Assembly: GCA_965203615.1 (NCBI GenBank)
Contig: OZ241900.1
Coordinates: 186,001-250,000 of the forward strand
DNA: 64,000 nt
DNA from: VXNE01 sp965203615
Lineage (GTDB): Bacteria > Pseudomonadota > Gammaproteobacteria > Pseudomonadales > Azotimanducaceae
Reading direction: 5' to 3'
Part shown: in pieces, positions 1-8,950 of the stretch
How the letters are laid out: each line of letters begins with the position of its first letter
Position numbering within the stretch: the stretch's first letter is position 1
Position numbers and translations under genes: made by a program
The notes under the pieces: generated by a model
The model's input: only the letters and a program-made list of their open reading frames with translations
What the model was told of the DNA's origin: nothing
Database searches by the model: none

Positions 1-130
1 CAACGACCGGCGCCACCAAGGGACCCGAACGGTCCGCCCAGACGTAGATGAATTTCCATGCGGCGAGCGACCCCAGCGCGATTGCCAGCACGACGGTGGC
101 AACGAGGATGTAGGGCAAACGCCGGGACAT
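1..130 (-). CDS. mltG: Endolytic transglycosylase MltG, N-terminal fragment
   Basis: Start of a minus-strand gene that runs off the left edge; about 43 residues are visible. It opens MSRRLPYILVATVVLAIALG, a basic start followed by one hydrophobic membrane segment, then an aromatic stretch. This matches the single-pass anchor of MltG (YceG), which cuts nascent peptidoglycan strands in the periplasm. The call rests mainly on position: mltG follows fabF (often via pabC) in many gammaproteobacteria. pabC is absent here, and the gap to fabF is 63 bp. The catalytic domain lies outside the window, so the family is not proven by sequence. Confidence 0.62.
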   Translation of the reverse strand, partial: MSRRLPYILVATVVLAIALGSLAAWKFIYVWADRSGPLVAPVV

Positions 131-193
131 GGCATCGATTCTACTCGGAGCCAGTGCGTCCCGTTCGCCTCCGTCGTACGCGACGGTTGCCAG

Positions 194-1432
194 CTAGATG
201 CGCGTGAAGACCAGGCTGCCGTTCGTCCCGCCGAAGCCGAACGAGTTGGTAAGCGCCGCCTTGACGGGCATTTCGCGGGGCCCTTCGGACACGTAGTCGA
301 GATCGCATCCCTCGCCGGGGTTCTCGTGGTTGATCGTGGGATGGATCGCCTGGCGTTCGACCGACAGCGCGGTGAAGATCCCCTCCACGGCCCCGGCGGC
401 ACCCAACAGGTGCCCGATCATCGACTTGCTCGAATTGACGGGGACGCGCGTATCCGAGCCGAAGACGGTCTTCACCGCGAGGGTCTCCGCCACATCTCCC
501 TGCGGAGTGGAAGTGCCGTGGGCGTTGACAAAATCGATGTCGCCGCTCGTTAGCCCGGCATCGTGGATGGCGTTCTTCATGGAAGCTACGGCACCCGCGC
601 CATCGTCCGGGGGGCTGGTGATGTGGTGCGCGTCGGCGCTCATGCCGAATCCAGCCAGTTCGCAATAGATGTGGGCACCGCGCTTCCGGGCGTGTTCGTA
701 CGACTCGAGCACCATGACACCCGCCCCGTCTCCCAGCACGAAACCGTCGCGGTCCCGGTCCCACGGCCGGCTCGCGTGCTCGGGATCGTCGTTGCGCGTG
801 GAAAGCGCCCGCATGGAGGCGAAACCGGCCACCGTCAACGGCGACGTCGCCTTCTCGGAGCCGCCCACGACCATGACGTCCGCATCCCCGTACTGGATCG
901 TCCGAGCCCCGTAGCCGATGTTATGCACGCCAGTCGTACACGCCGTGACGATGGCCAGGTTGGGACCGCGGAACCCGTACTTCATGGACAGGTTTCCGGC
1001 GAGCATGTTGACCACGCTCGCGGGCACGAAAAACGGCGACACCCGCCTCGGACCCCCCCGATTCAGGTCCCCTTCCGTTTTCGTGATGGTGATGATGCCG
1101 CCGATCCCGGAGCCGATGGCGACGCCCACCCGGCTGCGGGAAGCCTCGTCCAGGTCATTCAGACCCGCGTCCTCGACGGCCTGGGTGCCGGCGATCAGTC
1201 CGTACTGGATGAAGTCGTCCATCCGCCGCACTTCCCTGCGGTCCAGGTGCTCGGTCACGTCGAGGTCCTTCACCGGCGCGCTGATCTTCACACTATGCGC
1301 CGATGTGTCGAACGTATCGATGCTCGCCGCGCCGCTCACCCCGGCCAGCGCGTTTTCCCAGGAGGCCTCGACCGTATTGCCAATCGGCGAGAGCATGCCT
1401 AGCCCGGTGACCACTACCCGTCGTTTATCCAT
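194..1432 (-). CDS. fabF: 3-oxoacyl-[acyl-carrier-protein] synthase II
   Basis: Elongating ketoacyl-ACP synthase of type II fatty-acid synthesis; condenses malonyl-ACP with acyl-ACP in the cytosol. The thiolase-fold Cys-His-His triad is visible: Cys in TACTTGVHN (about residue 164), His in NAHGTSTPQGD and His in KSMIGHLLGAAG. The length of 412 aa is normal. The ATG at 1432 is chosen over an upstream in-frame start because the protein then begins MDKRRVVVTGLG, as FabF proteins do, and AAGGGA lies just upstream. It is the last fab gene before mltG in the minus-strand cluster. Confidence 0.97.
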   Translation of the reverse strand: MDKRRVVVTGLGMLSPIGNTVEASWENALAGVSGAASIDTFDTSAHSVKISAPVKDLDVTEHLDRREVRRMDDFIQYGLIAGTQAVEDAGLNDLDEASRSRVGVAIGSGIGGIITITKTEGDLNRGGPRRVSPFFVPASVVNMLAGNLSMKYGFRGPNLAIVTACTTGVHNIGYGARTIQYGDADVMVVGGSEKATSPLTVAGFASMRALSTRNDDPEHASRPWDRDRDGFVLGDGAGVMVLESYEHARKRGAHIYCELAGFGMSADAHHITSPPDDGAGAVASMKNAIHDAGLTSGDIDFVNAHGTSTPQGDVAETLAVKTVFGSDTRVPVNSSKSMIGHLLGAAGAVEGIFTALSVERQAIHPTINHENPGEGCDLDYVSEGPREMPVKAALTNSFGFGGTNGSLVFTRI

Positions 1433-1530
1433 CTGTTCCCTTTGTTTCAGGTGATCGGTAGTACAGGCGGCGCCCATATGCCGCCTGTGGCCCGGCTCAG
1501 CTCGTCGATCATGAAAAGTTTATGCACGGG

Positions 1531-2262
1531 TCAGTGCATCTGCAATCCGCCGTTGACGTGCACGGTTTCGCCGGTGATATACGCGGCCTCGTCGCCCACG
1601 AGGAAGGAAACGGCCGCGGCGACCTCCTCCGCACCACCTATCCTGCCGACGGGAATCCGTTGCATCAGTTCGGCGCGTTGCGCTTCCGACAGCTCGGCGG
1701 TCATGTCCGTATCGATGAACCCGGGCGCGACGGCGTTGACGGTGATGCCCCGCGAACCCACTTCTCGCGCCAGCGCCCTCGTGAAACCTTCAATCCCCGC
1801 CTTCGCGGCGGCATAGTTGGCCTGCCCGGCATTCCCCATCCGCCCGACAACGGAGCCGATATTCACGATGCGGCCCCATCGCCCGCGCATCATCGACCGC
1901 AGCAGTGGCTTGGTCAGGCGGTACACGCCGGAAAGGTTGACATCGATGACGTCCTGCCACGCGTCGTCGGACATCCGCATCAGCAGGCCGTCGCGGGTGA
2001 CTCCGGCATTGTTGACCAGTATCGCCGGCGATCCGAAATCACGCTCCACCTCGCCGAGCGCGGCGGCAATGGAATCGCTCGACTGCAGGCGCAACACAAC
2101 GCCCGCTCCGTTCTCTCCGAGCGTGGCCCGAATACGCTCCACACCCTCGTCGGCCGTGGCCGTGCCCACCACGAATACCCCGTCGCGAGCGAGGCGGGAA
2201 GCGATCGCGCGCCCGATGCCGCGACTTGCCCCCGTGACCAGCGCTACGCGTCGTTCGTTCAC
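1531..2262 (-). CDS. fabG: 3-oxoacyl-[acyl-carrier-protein] reductase
   Basis: NADPH-dependent short-chain dehydrogenase that reduces 3-oxoacyl-ACP, the second step of each elongation cycle. Cofactor motif TGASRGIG at residues 10-17, NNAG at 84-87, and the catalytic set Asn109, Ser137, Tyr150, Lys154 are present. It is 243 aa, the usual size. The start is GTG. The gene lies between acpP (165 bp upstream) and fabF (98 bp downstream). In the classical order fabG comes before acpP, so the pair is transposed here. Fusion of context and motifs makes FabG far likelier than a generic SDR. Confidence 0.96.
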   Translation of the reverse strand: MNERRVALVTGASRGIGRAIASRLARDGVFVVGTATADEGVERIRATLGENGAGVVLRLQSSDSIAAALGEVERDFGSPAILVNNAGVTRDGLLMRMSDDAWQDVIDVNLSGVYRLTKPLLRSMMRGRWGRIVNIGSVVGRMGNAGQANYAAAKAGIEGFTRALAREVGSRGITVNAVAPGFIDTDMTAELSEAQRAELMQRIPVGRIGGAEEVAAAVSFLVGDEAAYITGETVHVNGGLQMH

Positions 2263-2427
2263 GGGGAAAGCGCTCCCCGGCCCGTCTCGTCGATCATGGA
2301 ATGAGCTTCAGTCGCGCGGGACCGGGTGCAGCCGACTGCTGCCATGCAGTACCCGTACCCTGCCGAATTGACCACTTGACTGATTGGAATGCTGCAACGC
2401 CTGCCAGGAGCGAAGCAGGTTCGCGCA

Positions 2428-2661
2428 TTATTGATGCGCGAGAATGTAGTCGATGGCTTCCTTGACGGTGGTGATCTTCTCCGCTTCCTCGTCGGGAATT
2501 TCGGTCTCGAACTCTTCTTCCAGCGCCATCACCAACTCGACCGTATCCAGCGAGTCCGCTCCGAGATCATCGACGAAAGACGCTTCGTCCTTGACCTGTT
2601 CTTCTTTCAAACCTAGCTGGTCGCAGATAAGCCTCTTCACCCTTTCGTCAACGCTACTCAT
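2428..2661 (-). CDS. acpP: Acyl carrier protein
   Basis: Acidic 77-residue carrier that holds growing acyl chains on 4'-phosphopantetheine. The attachment Ser37 sits in the diagnostic GADSLDTVE motif. The four-helix pattern and acidic second helix match housekeeping AcpP. It lies downstream of fabD, with 203 bp between them, and upstream of fabG. The long upstream gap could hold its own promoter, as expected for a very highly expressed gene, but no clear hexamers were picked out. Confidence 0.97.
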   Translation of the reverse strand: MSSVDERVKRLICDQLGLKEEQVKDEASFVDDLGADSLDTVELVMALEEEFETEIPDEEAEKITTVKEAIDYILAHQ

Positions 2662-2864
2662 GTTGTTTGTCCATGGTGTCTTGAAATTTCCGCGCTACGC
2701 CGCGCCGCCTGCTCCCGAATTCGCGGTCACGGCCGATCTCGGAGGGCGATGCGGTAGTGTAAGCACCGCTCCACCCATGTGCAATCGAGACTGACGCACC
2801 AGCGCAGCCGCACGGCGCGTTCCGTGGAGCACACTCCCCAAAAAACCCGAAAACATGCACATGC

Positions 2865-3782
2865 TCACTCGAGCGCCGCTTGCATGCCTTCCAGGGTGCC
2901 TATGCCGGCGACTTGCAGAGACCTGTCGATGCGGCGCACGAGTCCCGCCAGGACGTTTCCGGGCCCGCATTCGAGCAACCGATCAACGCCCCTGCTGCGG
3001 ATGGTCGTCACGCAGTCGGTCCATCGGACCGGGGAGTCGACCTGGCGCAAGAGCTTGTTCTTGATCGTTGCCGGATCCGTTGACACGGTCGCATCGAGGT
3101 TGTGTACAACCGGCACATCGGGAGCCCGCAGATCGATGGCATCGAGCACCGCCTCGAATCGATCCCTTGCGGGGCGCATCAGTTCGCAGTGGAAGGGTGC
3201 GCTCACGTCCAGCATCATCGCTCGGCGTGCGCCCGCCTCCGAACATGCAGCAGCGGCCGATTCGACCGCCGCCCTGGCGCCCGAGATCACCACTTGTCCC
3301 GGCGCGTTCAGGTTCGCCGGCTGCACGACGCCGTCGACCTGCTCACAGCAGGCGGACACAGCCTCGTCATCGAGCCCCAGTATGGCCGCCATCGCGCCTT
3401 CACCCACCGGCACGGCTTCCTGCATGAAGCGCCCGCGCGCGTTGACCAGGCGCACCGCATCCGCGAAATCCATGCTCCCCGCCGCCGTGAACGCCGTGTA
3501 TTCGCCGAGGCTGTGGCCCGCCATCACGGCAGGCGCCGCGCCTCCCCGCGCGCGCCAGACTTCCCACAGGGCAACGCCCATCGTGAGCAGCGCGGGCTGC
3601 GTGACCTCGGTCTCCATGAGGCGCGAAGCCGGCCCTTCGAACACGATGCCGGCCAGATCGATTCCCAACGCATCGTTTGCTTCCTCGAAGCGTTCTCCCA
3701 CCAGGGCTTCCGTCTCCAGAAAGTCGCTTGCCATACCGACCCGCTGGGCGCCCTGCCCCGGAAACACGAAGGCTATCGCCAT
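2865..3782 (-). CDS. fabD: Malonyl CoA-acyl carrier protein transacylase
   Basis: Transfers malonyl from CoA to ACP to supply the elongation cycle. The N-terminal FVFPGQGAQ motif, the nucleophile Ser91 in GHSLGEY and the partner His in SAPFHCELM are visible. It is 305 aa, typical. It directly follows rpmF (84 bp apart). In most proteobacteria plsX and fabH separate rpmF from fabD; neither fits in this gap, so both must be elsewhere or replaced. Confidence 0.97.
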   Translation of the reverse strand: MAIAFVFPGQGAQRVGMASDFLETEALVGERFEEANDALGIDLAGIVFEGPASRLMETEVTQPALLTMGVALWEVWRARGGAAPAVMAGHSLGEYTAFTAAGSMDFADAVRLVNARGRFMQEAVPVGEGAMAAILGLDDEAVSACCEQVDGVVQPANLNAPGQVVISGARAAVESAAAACSEAGARRAMMLDVSAPFHCELMRPARDRFEAVLDAIDLRAPDVPVVHNLDATVSTDPATIKNKLLRQVDSPVRWTDCVTTIRSRGVDRLLECGPGNVLAGLVRRIDRSLQVAGIGTLEGMQAALE

Positions 3783-3866
3783 GTTGGGAATCTCCCGATC
3801 ATTGGGTCTTGGGCGGCATTTCGGGCAGCACTTCCGGCATCGCGCCCCGCAGATTGCCCGCGAGGG

Positions 3867-4043
3867 TCAGTCCTCCGGTTCGAGGATGCTGCGGCCGCGG
3901 TAGAAGCCATCCCTGGTCATGTGATGGCGCCGATGCGTCTCGCCCGTGGTCGAATCGACTGACAGCACGGGTTTCGACAGCCCGTCGTGGGATCGGCGGT
4001 TGCCGCGTCGCCGGCGCGTCACCTTGCTCTTCTGTACAGCCAT
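3867..4043 (-). CDS. rpmF: 50S ribosomal protein L32
   Basis: A 58-residue basic protein beginning MAVQKSKVTRRRRGNRRSHD, the hallmark of bL32, with the conserved histidine/arginine turn (GETHRRHH) in the middle. It is the short structural protein of the large ribosomal subunit that normally heads the fatty-acid cluster. yceD (DUF177), usual just upstream, is absent: the next gene, maf, points away 148 bp upstream. No zinc-binding cysteine pairs are present, so it is the Cys-free (C-) form. Confidence 0.95.
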   Translation of the reverse strand: MAVQKSKVTRRRRGNRRSHDGLSKPVLSVDSTTGETHRRHHMTRDGFYRGRSILEPED

Positions 4044-4191
4044 GCCGCTCTATCCCTCATCCGTTCCAGGTTGCGCTGCGCCCCTTGCGAACGGGCTTTT
4101 TTCGGTACCCGATCACGGCAGCGCCGCGCATCATAGGGACGTGGGTCCTGAGTGTCAAAATCTCGATGGACGCAGTTACAATGCCGCCCCC

Positions 4192-4761
4192 TTGAAGATC
4201 GTCCTGGCATCCTCGTCCCGCTACCGCAAGGAACTGCTCGGCAGGCTCGGCGTTCCGTTCGAGACCATCGCGCCCGGAGTAGACGAAACACCCCGCCCGG
4301 GCGAATCTCCGGAGCGTCTCGTCCTGCGTCTGGCCCGGGCGAAGGCCGCCAGCGGCGCGCGGCAGAGCGGTGCCGCGGTCGTCATAGCCTCCGACCAGGT
4401 CGCGGTCGCGGGCGGGCGCACGCTCGGGAAACCCGTGACGGCCGAAGACGCCGTCGCCAACCTCATGTCGATGGCCGGAACAACGGTGACGTTCATGACG
4501 TCTCTCGTCGTGGTCAATACGCAGGGCGCAACGCACGAGCACGTCGATACCACGCGGGTACGAATGCGCGATTTCTCGGTCGACGAAGTTCGGCGCTACG
4601 TGGAGCTTGAGCGGCCGCTGGATTGTGCGGGCGCCATCAAGTCGGAGGGTCGCGGGGTTCTGCTGCTGGACGGCATCGAGACGAACGATCCGACGGCGTT
4701 GATCGGACTGCCGTTGATCCGTCTCGGGGCGATGCTGAGGGCGGAAGGTGTGGGGCTCTAA
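4192..4761 (+). CDS. Maf/YceF-type nucleotide pyrophosphatase
   Basis: Maf-family nucleoside triphosphate pyrophosphatase, thought to remove non-canonical nucleotides. It begins KIVLASSSRYRKELL, the family's ASxSxRR-like opening, with the conserved EDAVANL, the IASDQ region and the C-terminal D-G-IETNDPTALIGLPL signature. A TTG at 4192 is the best start, because the family begins exactly there and no in-frame ATG is nearby; this gives 189 aa. It is divergent from rpmF, as yceF is in E. coli. Its stop overlaps the end of the convergent pseudouridine synthase gene by 4 bp. Confidence 0.93.
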   Translation: MKIVLASSSRYRKELLGRLGVPFETIAPGVDETPRPGESPERLVLRLARAKAASGARQSGAAVVIASDQVAVAGGRTLGKPVTAEDAVANLMSMAGTTVTFMTSLVVVNTQGATHEHVDTTRVRMRDFSVDEVRRYVELERPLDCAGAIKSEGRGVLLLDGIETNDPTALIGLPLIRLGAMLRAEGVGL

Positions 4762-5741
4762 GTCGGCCCAGGACTGCCGTTCGTCGGGCCGTCGGGTGAT
4801 TCACCCTCCACCAGCATCTCCCACACGTCCTGGAACGATGCATCGAGCGGCGCCTCGTAGCGTCGCCGCGCATCGCCGGCCGGGAGCGCCAGGGACGAGG
4901 CGTGCAGCATCAGTCGGTTGACTCCCGCGATGGCCGCCCTCCGATCGGCGTACTTCTGGTCTCCGACGATCGGAAAACCGGAGGACGCCGCGTGTACCCG
5001 AATCTGGTGTGTGCGCCCGGTTCTCGGGAATGCCCGCAGCCGGGTGGCGCCATCCCGCGCTTCCACGATTTCAAAGTCGGTCCGGGCGCGCATGCCGGCC
5101 GAATCGGGACGGACGCGGCGCTCGCCATTCGGCAGCACGTATCGCAACAACGGGGTGCGTATCGCGCGGAGCCGCCGCGGCCAACGCCCGTGAACGACCA
5201 GGTCATAGCCCTTCTTTACGCGACCGTCGCGAAACGCGGCATGGTATTGGAGCAGGGTGGAGCGGTTCTTCGCGATGGCAAGGCAGCCCGACGTGTCGCG
5301 GTCCAGCCGATGAACGAGCTCGTAAGTGCCGCCGGGATACAGGGCGCGGACCGCTTCAATGACTCCGAGCGAAATGCCGCTCCCGCCGTGGACGGCGACC
5401 CCGGCCGGCTTGTTCAGCACCAACAGGTGCTCGTCTTCATGGATGACCGCGCCGGCGAGCCACGCGCGATGGCCGTCCAAGCGATCTCCCGCCGCCTGAC
5501 GCGGCACATCGCCCTGAAGGGGTGCGCGAACCGGGGGAATGCGAACCACGTCGCCCGCGACGAGTCGCCTCGAAGGGCGGCAGCGTCCACCGTTCACGCG
5601 TACTTCCCCCTTGCGCAACATGGAGTAGACCCGCGCCCTCGGAACGCCTTTCAGCAGTCCCAGCAGAAAGTTGTCTATACGCTGGCCGGCGTGGTCCGTG
5701 ATGACCCGGTGTGTTGCAGACGGCCTGTGATCCAGCGCCAT
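4758..5741 (-). CDS. rluC: RluC-type 23S rRNA pseudouridine synthase
   Basis: Converts specific 23S rRNA uridines to pseudouridine. An N-terminal S4 RNA-binding domain (about residues 15-75: RIDNFLLGLLKGVPRARVYSML-type region) is followed by the RluA-family catalytic domain with the Asp-bearing HRLDRDTSG motif near residue 145 and the RTGRTHQIRVH motif. It is 327 aa. The position, divergent from rne, is where rluC lies in E. coli, so RluC is preferred over RluA/RluD. A possible minus-strand -10 box (TATACC, 5813-5818) lies about 70 bp upstream. Confidence 0.9.
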   Translation of the reverse strand: MALDHRPSATHRVITDHAGQRIDNFLLGLLKGVPRARVYSMLRKGEVRVNGGRCRPSRRLVAGDVVRIPPVRAPLQGDVPRQAAGDRLDGHRAWLAGAVIHEDEHLLVLNKPAGVAVHGGSGISLGVIEAVRALYPGGTYELVHRLDRDTSGCLAIAKNRSTLLQYHAAFRDGRVKKGYDLVVHGRWPRRLRAIRTPLLRYVLPNGERRVRPDSAGMRARTDFEIVEARDGATRLRAFPRTGRTHQIRVHAASSGFPIVGDQKYADRRAAIAGVNRLMLHASSLALPAGDARRRYEAPLDASFQDVWEMLVEGESPDGPTNGSPGPT

Positions 5742-6419
5742 GCGCGCTCCCCCTCCAATCCATGGAACAGCCCTTCGGGTCGCACACGCGCCCGGGAGGC
5801 TTACGCCACTGTGGTATAGTTGCGCCGCCTCGGCAGGACATCAAGTGTGCGGGGCCACCGTCCAACCCAAAGCACGGACGGCGGCAACACAGCGCCGGGC
5901 AGGCCCGGTCGGGTGTCCATAGGACCGACGCGCGCTGCATCGACATTGTCGACACAAGGCGCGAAACGGCGGCTTCGATTGCCGCGCTATTTTTGACTGT
6001 AAACGAAAGACGGACGCGTTTAAGGAATTATCGACGACAGGCACATCCGAGGTAGGGCCGCGATGACACGATCAATTGCCGGCATATCTCGCATGCCATC
6101 CGCATCAGGACACGCTGCGTGCGTGTAGACAACCCGCCAGCAAGTGGAAAAGCGGCCGAAGCCGCGAAAGTGAGCGTTTTTTTGGAATCAAGCAAAGACC
6201 CTATGGATGCCCGCAAGCTCGCTGGATCAGGAGTGGAGTAACCCTGCGCGGAACCAGCCGACATGCCGATTGGCGGAATACGCGGTTGCCGCGCGTGCTG
6301 CGCGAATTTGTGCCTGAGCACATCTAGCCTGCCACCTCGCAACGCGGGTGACTGAACCCGGGTTCCGAGAAGTCGAACCCCAAACGCGTCCTCGGTGAGA
6401 AACCAAGGACCAACACACT
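5742..6419. promoter_or_regulatory. rluC/rne divergent region with long rne leader
   Basis: A 678-bp stretch with no credible gene. By analogy with E. coli, where rne has a long 5' UTR that RNase E itself binds for feedback control, most of it is probably rne leader. Two structures can be read: a GCGGC/GCCGC hairpin followed by seven T (6152-6183), and a perfect 12-bp palindrome GAACCCGGGTTC at 6354-6365. Plus-strand promoters could not be assigned with confidence. Confidence 0.5.
6152..6183 (+). promoter_or_regulatory. Hairpin plus U-run in rne leader
   Basis: A five-pair GC stem (6152-6156 with 6161-6165) closes a CGAA tetraloop. Eleven bases later comes a run of seven T (6177-6183). U-rich single-stranded segments next to stems are the kind of site RNase E recognises in its own mRNA. 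The stem is separated from the T run, so it is a poor classical terminator. Confidence 0.35.
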
Positions 6420-8924
6420 ATGAAACGCATGCTAATCAATGCGACGCAGGCCGAAGAGGTGCGCGTCGCGGTTGTCGATGGACAGCGTCTGCAAGATCTC
6501 GACATAGAAAGCCCCGGACGCGAACAGAAGAAAGGCAGCATTTACCGCGCGAGAGTGACCCGCGTCGAGCCGAGCCTCGAGGCGGCATTCATCGACTTCG
6601 GGGTCGAGCGCCACGGATTCCTGCCACTGAAGGAGATTTCCCGAAGCTACGTCGATTCCGGCGATGCAGATCGCGAGGCGGGGTCCCGCAGAACCGAAAT
6701 TTCGGACCTGGTGCGTGAAGGCCAGGAGTTCCTCGTCCAGGTCGACAAGGAAGAACGCGGCACCAAGGGCGCGGCGCTGACCACGTTTTTCAGTCTTCCC
6801 GGGCGCTACATGGTGCTCATGCCCAACGATCCGAGGGCGGGAGGCGTTTCCCGTCGCGTCGAGGGCGAAAATCGCGACGCGCTGCGCGAAGCGCTCAGCC
6901 AGCTTGAGATTCCTGATGGAATGGGCGTGATCGTGCGCACCGCCGGCGTCGGTCGAAGCCAGGACGAGTTGCAAAGGGACGTCGACTACCTGCTGCAGCT
7001 CTGGCAGGCGATCCAGCGCGCCGGCGACGAGCGGCGCGCGCCGGCGCTGATCTACCAGGAGAACAACCTGGTGGTGCGCGCGATACGGGACTGCCTGCGC
7101 GACGACATCGGTGAGCTCCTGATCGACAGCGAGGAGGCCTTTTCCGAAGCCGAGACGTTTATCGAGCAGGTGATGCCGCACTACAAGAATCGCGTCAAGC
7201 GGTATTCCGACGATGTTCCGCTGTTCAGCCGCTACCAGATTGAAAGCCAGATCGAAACCGCCTTCCAGCACACGGTCAAGCTGCCGTCCGGAGGCAGCAT
7301 CGTCATCGACCCGACCGAGGCGCTGGTTGCCATCGATACCAACTCGGCGCGCGCCACAAAGGGCGCCGACATCGAGGAAACGGCTCTCAACACCAACCTC
7401 GAGGCTGCCGAAGAGATCGCACGGCAACTGCGCCTTCGTGATGTCGGCGGCCTGATTGTCATCGACTTCATCGACATGGCGAACACGCGGAATCAGCGCG
7501 CAGTCGAATCCAAGCTGCGCGAGGTACTCGAGTCCGATCAGGCACGCATCCAGCTCGGCCGGATCTCGCACTTCGGACTGTTCGAAATGTCGCGGCAGCG
7601 TCTGCGACCGTCGCTGCAGGAGACGACCACGGAGGTCTGTCCCCGATGCAGCGGGCAGGGCCGCATCCAGGATATTCAGTCGCTGGCGCTTACGATCCTG
7701 CGCGTCATGGAGGAGGAGGCGCTGAAGGAGCGCAGCAGCATCGTCAGGGCGCTGGTGCCGCTCAACGTCGCCGCCTACCTGCTGAACGAGAAACGCCGCG
7801 ACGTGGCGGACATCGAAAAGCGTACCGAGACGCACTTCGTCATCGTGCCGAATGCGAGCCTCGAAACTCCGCAGTACGAAATTCAACGCATCCGCGAGGA
7901 CAGCGCCGAAGCGGAAGCCGAACTGTTGAGCTACGAACTGGCCGATACCGCTGCCGAACCTGAGCAGCGGGATCGAGAGCACGACCGGCGCAGGAATGGA
8001 CGGCCGGCGCAGGAGCCCGCCATCAGGCCCGCAGCGCCTGCTCCCGTTTCTCCGGCCCCGTCCGCGGAGCCCCGTGCCCCATCCCTCCTGCGACGACTGT
8101 TCAGCGCCTTGTTCGGGCCGGGGACCGCCTCGACCGCGAAGCGGCGCAAACCCAGTCGCGCCAAGACGAATGGGCAACAGCAACGTCGGAATCGCACGAA
8201 GGACAACAGGGCAAACCGCAGGCCACGCGGCGGGCAAGCCGCCAGGAACGATCGACGGTCCCGGGCGGGTGGCGACCAGCGCAGCGGCAACCGCCGCGGC
8301 GAACGCCAACAACGCTCCCCCCGAAAGTCGCGGGGCGACCAGGACCGTAGAGCGAAGCAGGCGCGTGGTGAAGCGAGGGAAAGAGGAGACGGCCGCAGTC
8401 GATCGCGTCGCAACGGCAATCGGCGTAGGAACGAGGCCGCCGCGGACAACAGGACCAATGACAATGCCGCCAAGCGCAAGCCGCGCCGGGACCGCCGTGC
8501 CGCCAGCGACGGCCGGGAAAACGCCCCGCGCCGAGATCGCGAGCCGGCAAATGCCCGGGTGAACAGGGGCGATTCCAGGCCTGTCGCGGAAGTTCCCCCC
8601 GTCGTCGCCCAGGACGAGCCCTCCGTCGCTGCCGCAATGCGTGAGATGGACGAGGCGACTTCAACAGCGGATAACGAGGTCAAGGACTCTCCGGTGCAAC
8701 AGCCGTCGACATCCCGGGATAGCGATGCGGCCTCCCGCGAACCCCGCGCTGGCCGCCGCCGAGAGGAATCCCGGCCCGCGACACGATCGGATGCGGACGC
8801 CGCCACCGGACAGGACGACACCGCTGCGGCGGTGGAAGCGCCCAGTCAGGCCAGGCCCACCGGCAGGGCGAGCAATGATCCGCGCGAGATGCGAAGACGC
8901 GCAGCCGAACAGCCGCCTGCCTGA
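6420..8924 (+). CDS. rne: Ribonuclease E
   Basis: Essential endoribonuclease of mRNA decay and rRNA/tRNA maturation, and scaffold of the degradosome at the inner membrane. In order: S1 domain with embedded RNA sensor (about 35-120), 5'-sensor/RNase H-like part, DNase I-like domain with metal-binding Asp306 (VAIDTNSARATKG) and Asp349 (IVIDFIDM), and the zinc-link CPRC near residue 406. From about 520 on it is low complexity, dominated by Arg, Asn, Gly and Ala, the disordered RNA- and partner-binding tail. It is 834 aa, shorter than E. coli (1061) but longer than RNase G, so RNase E is preferred. A GAAACCAAGGA segment supplies the ribosome-binding site. Confidence 0.95.
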   Translation: MKRMLINATQAEEVRVAVVDGQRLQDLDIESPGREQKKGSIYRARVTRVEPSLEAAFIDFGVERHGFLPLKEISRSYVDSGDADREAGSRRTEISDLVREGQEFLVQVDKEERGTKGAALTTFFSLPGRYMVLMPNDPRAGGVSRRVEGENRDALREALSQLEIPDGMGVIVRTAGVGRSQDELQRDVDYLLQLWQAIQRAGDERRAPALIYQENNLVVRAIRDCLRDDIGELLIDSEEAFSEAETFIEQVMPHYKNRVKRYSDDVPLFSRYQIESQIETAFQHTVKLPSGGSIVIDPTEALVAIDTNSARATKGADIEETALNTNLEAAEEIARQLRLRDVGGLIVIDFIDMANTRNQRAVESKLREVLESDQARIQLGRISHFGLFEMSRQRLRPSLQETTTEVCPRCSGQGRIQDIQSLALTILRVMEEEALKERSSIVRALVPLNVAAYLLNEKRRDVADIEKRTETHFVIVPNASLETPQYEIQRIREDSAEAEAELLSYELADTAAEPEQRDREHDRRRNGRPAQEPAIRPAAPAPVSPAPSAEPRAPSLLRRLFSALFGPGTASTAKRRKPSRAKTNGQQQRRNRTKDNRANRRPRGGQAARNDRRSRAGGDQRSGNRRGERQQRSPRKSRGDQDRRAKQARGEARERGDGRSRSRRNGNRRRNEAAADNRTNDNAAKRKPRRDRRAASDGRENAPRRDREPANARVNRGDSRPVAEVPPVVAQDEPSVAAAMREMDEATSTADNEVKDSPVQQPSTSRDSDAASREPRAGRRREESRPATRSDADAATGQDDTAAAVEAPSQARPTGRASNDPREMRRRAAEQPPA

Positions 8925-8950
8925 TTGCAGGGTAGCTTCAGGACAGGGGA

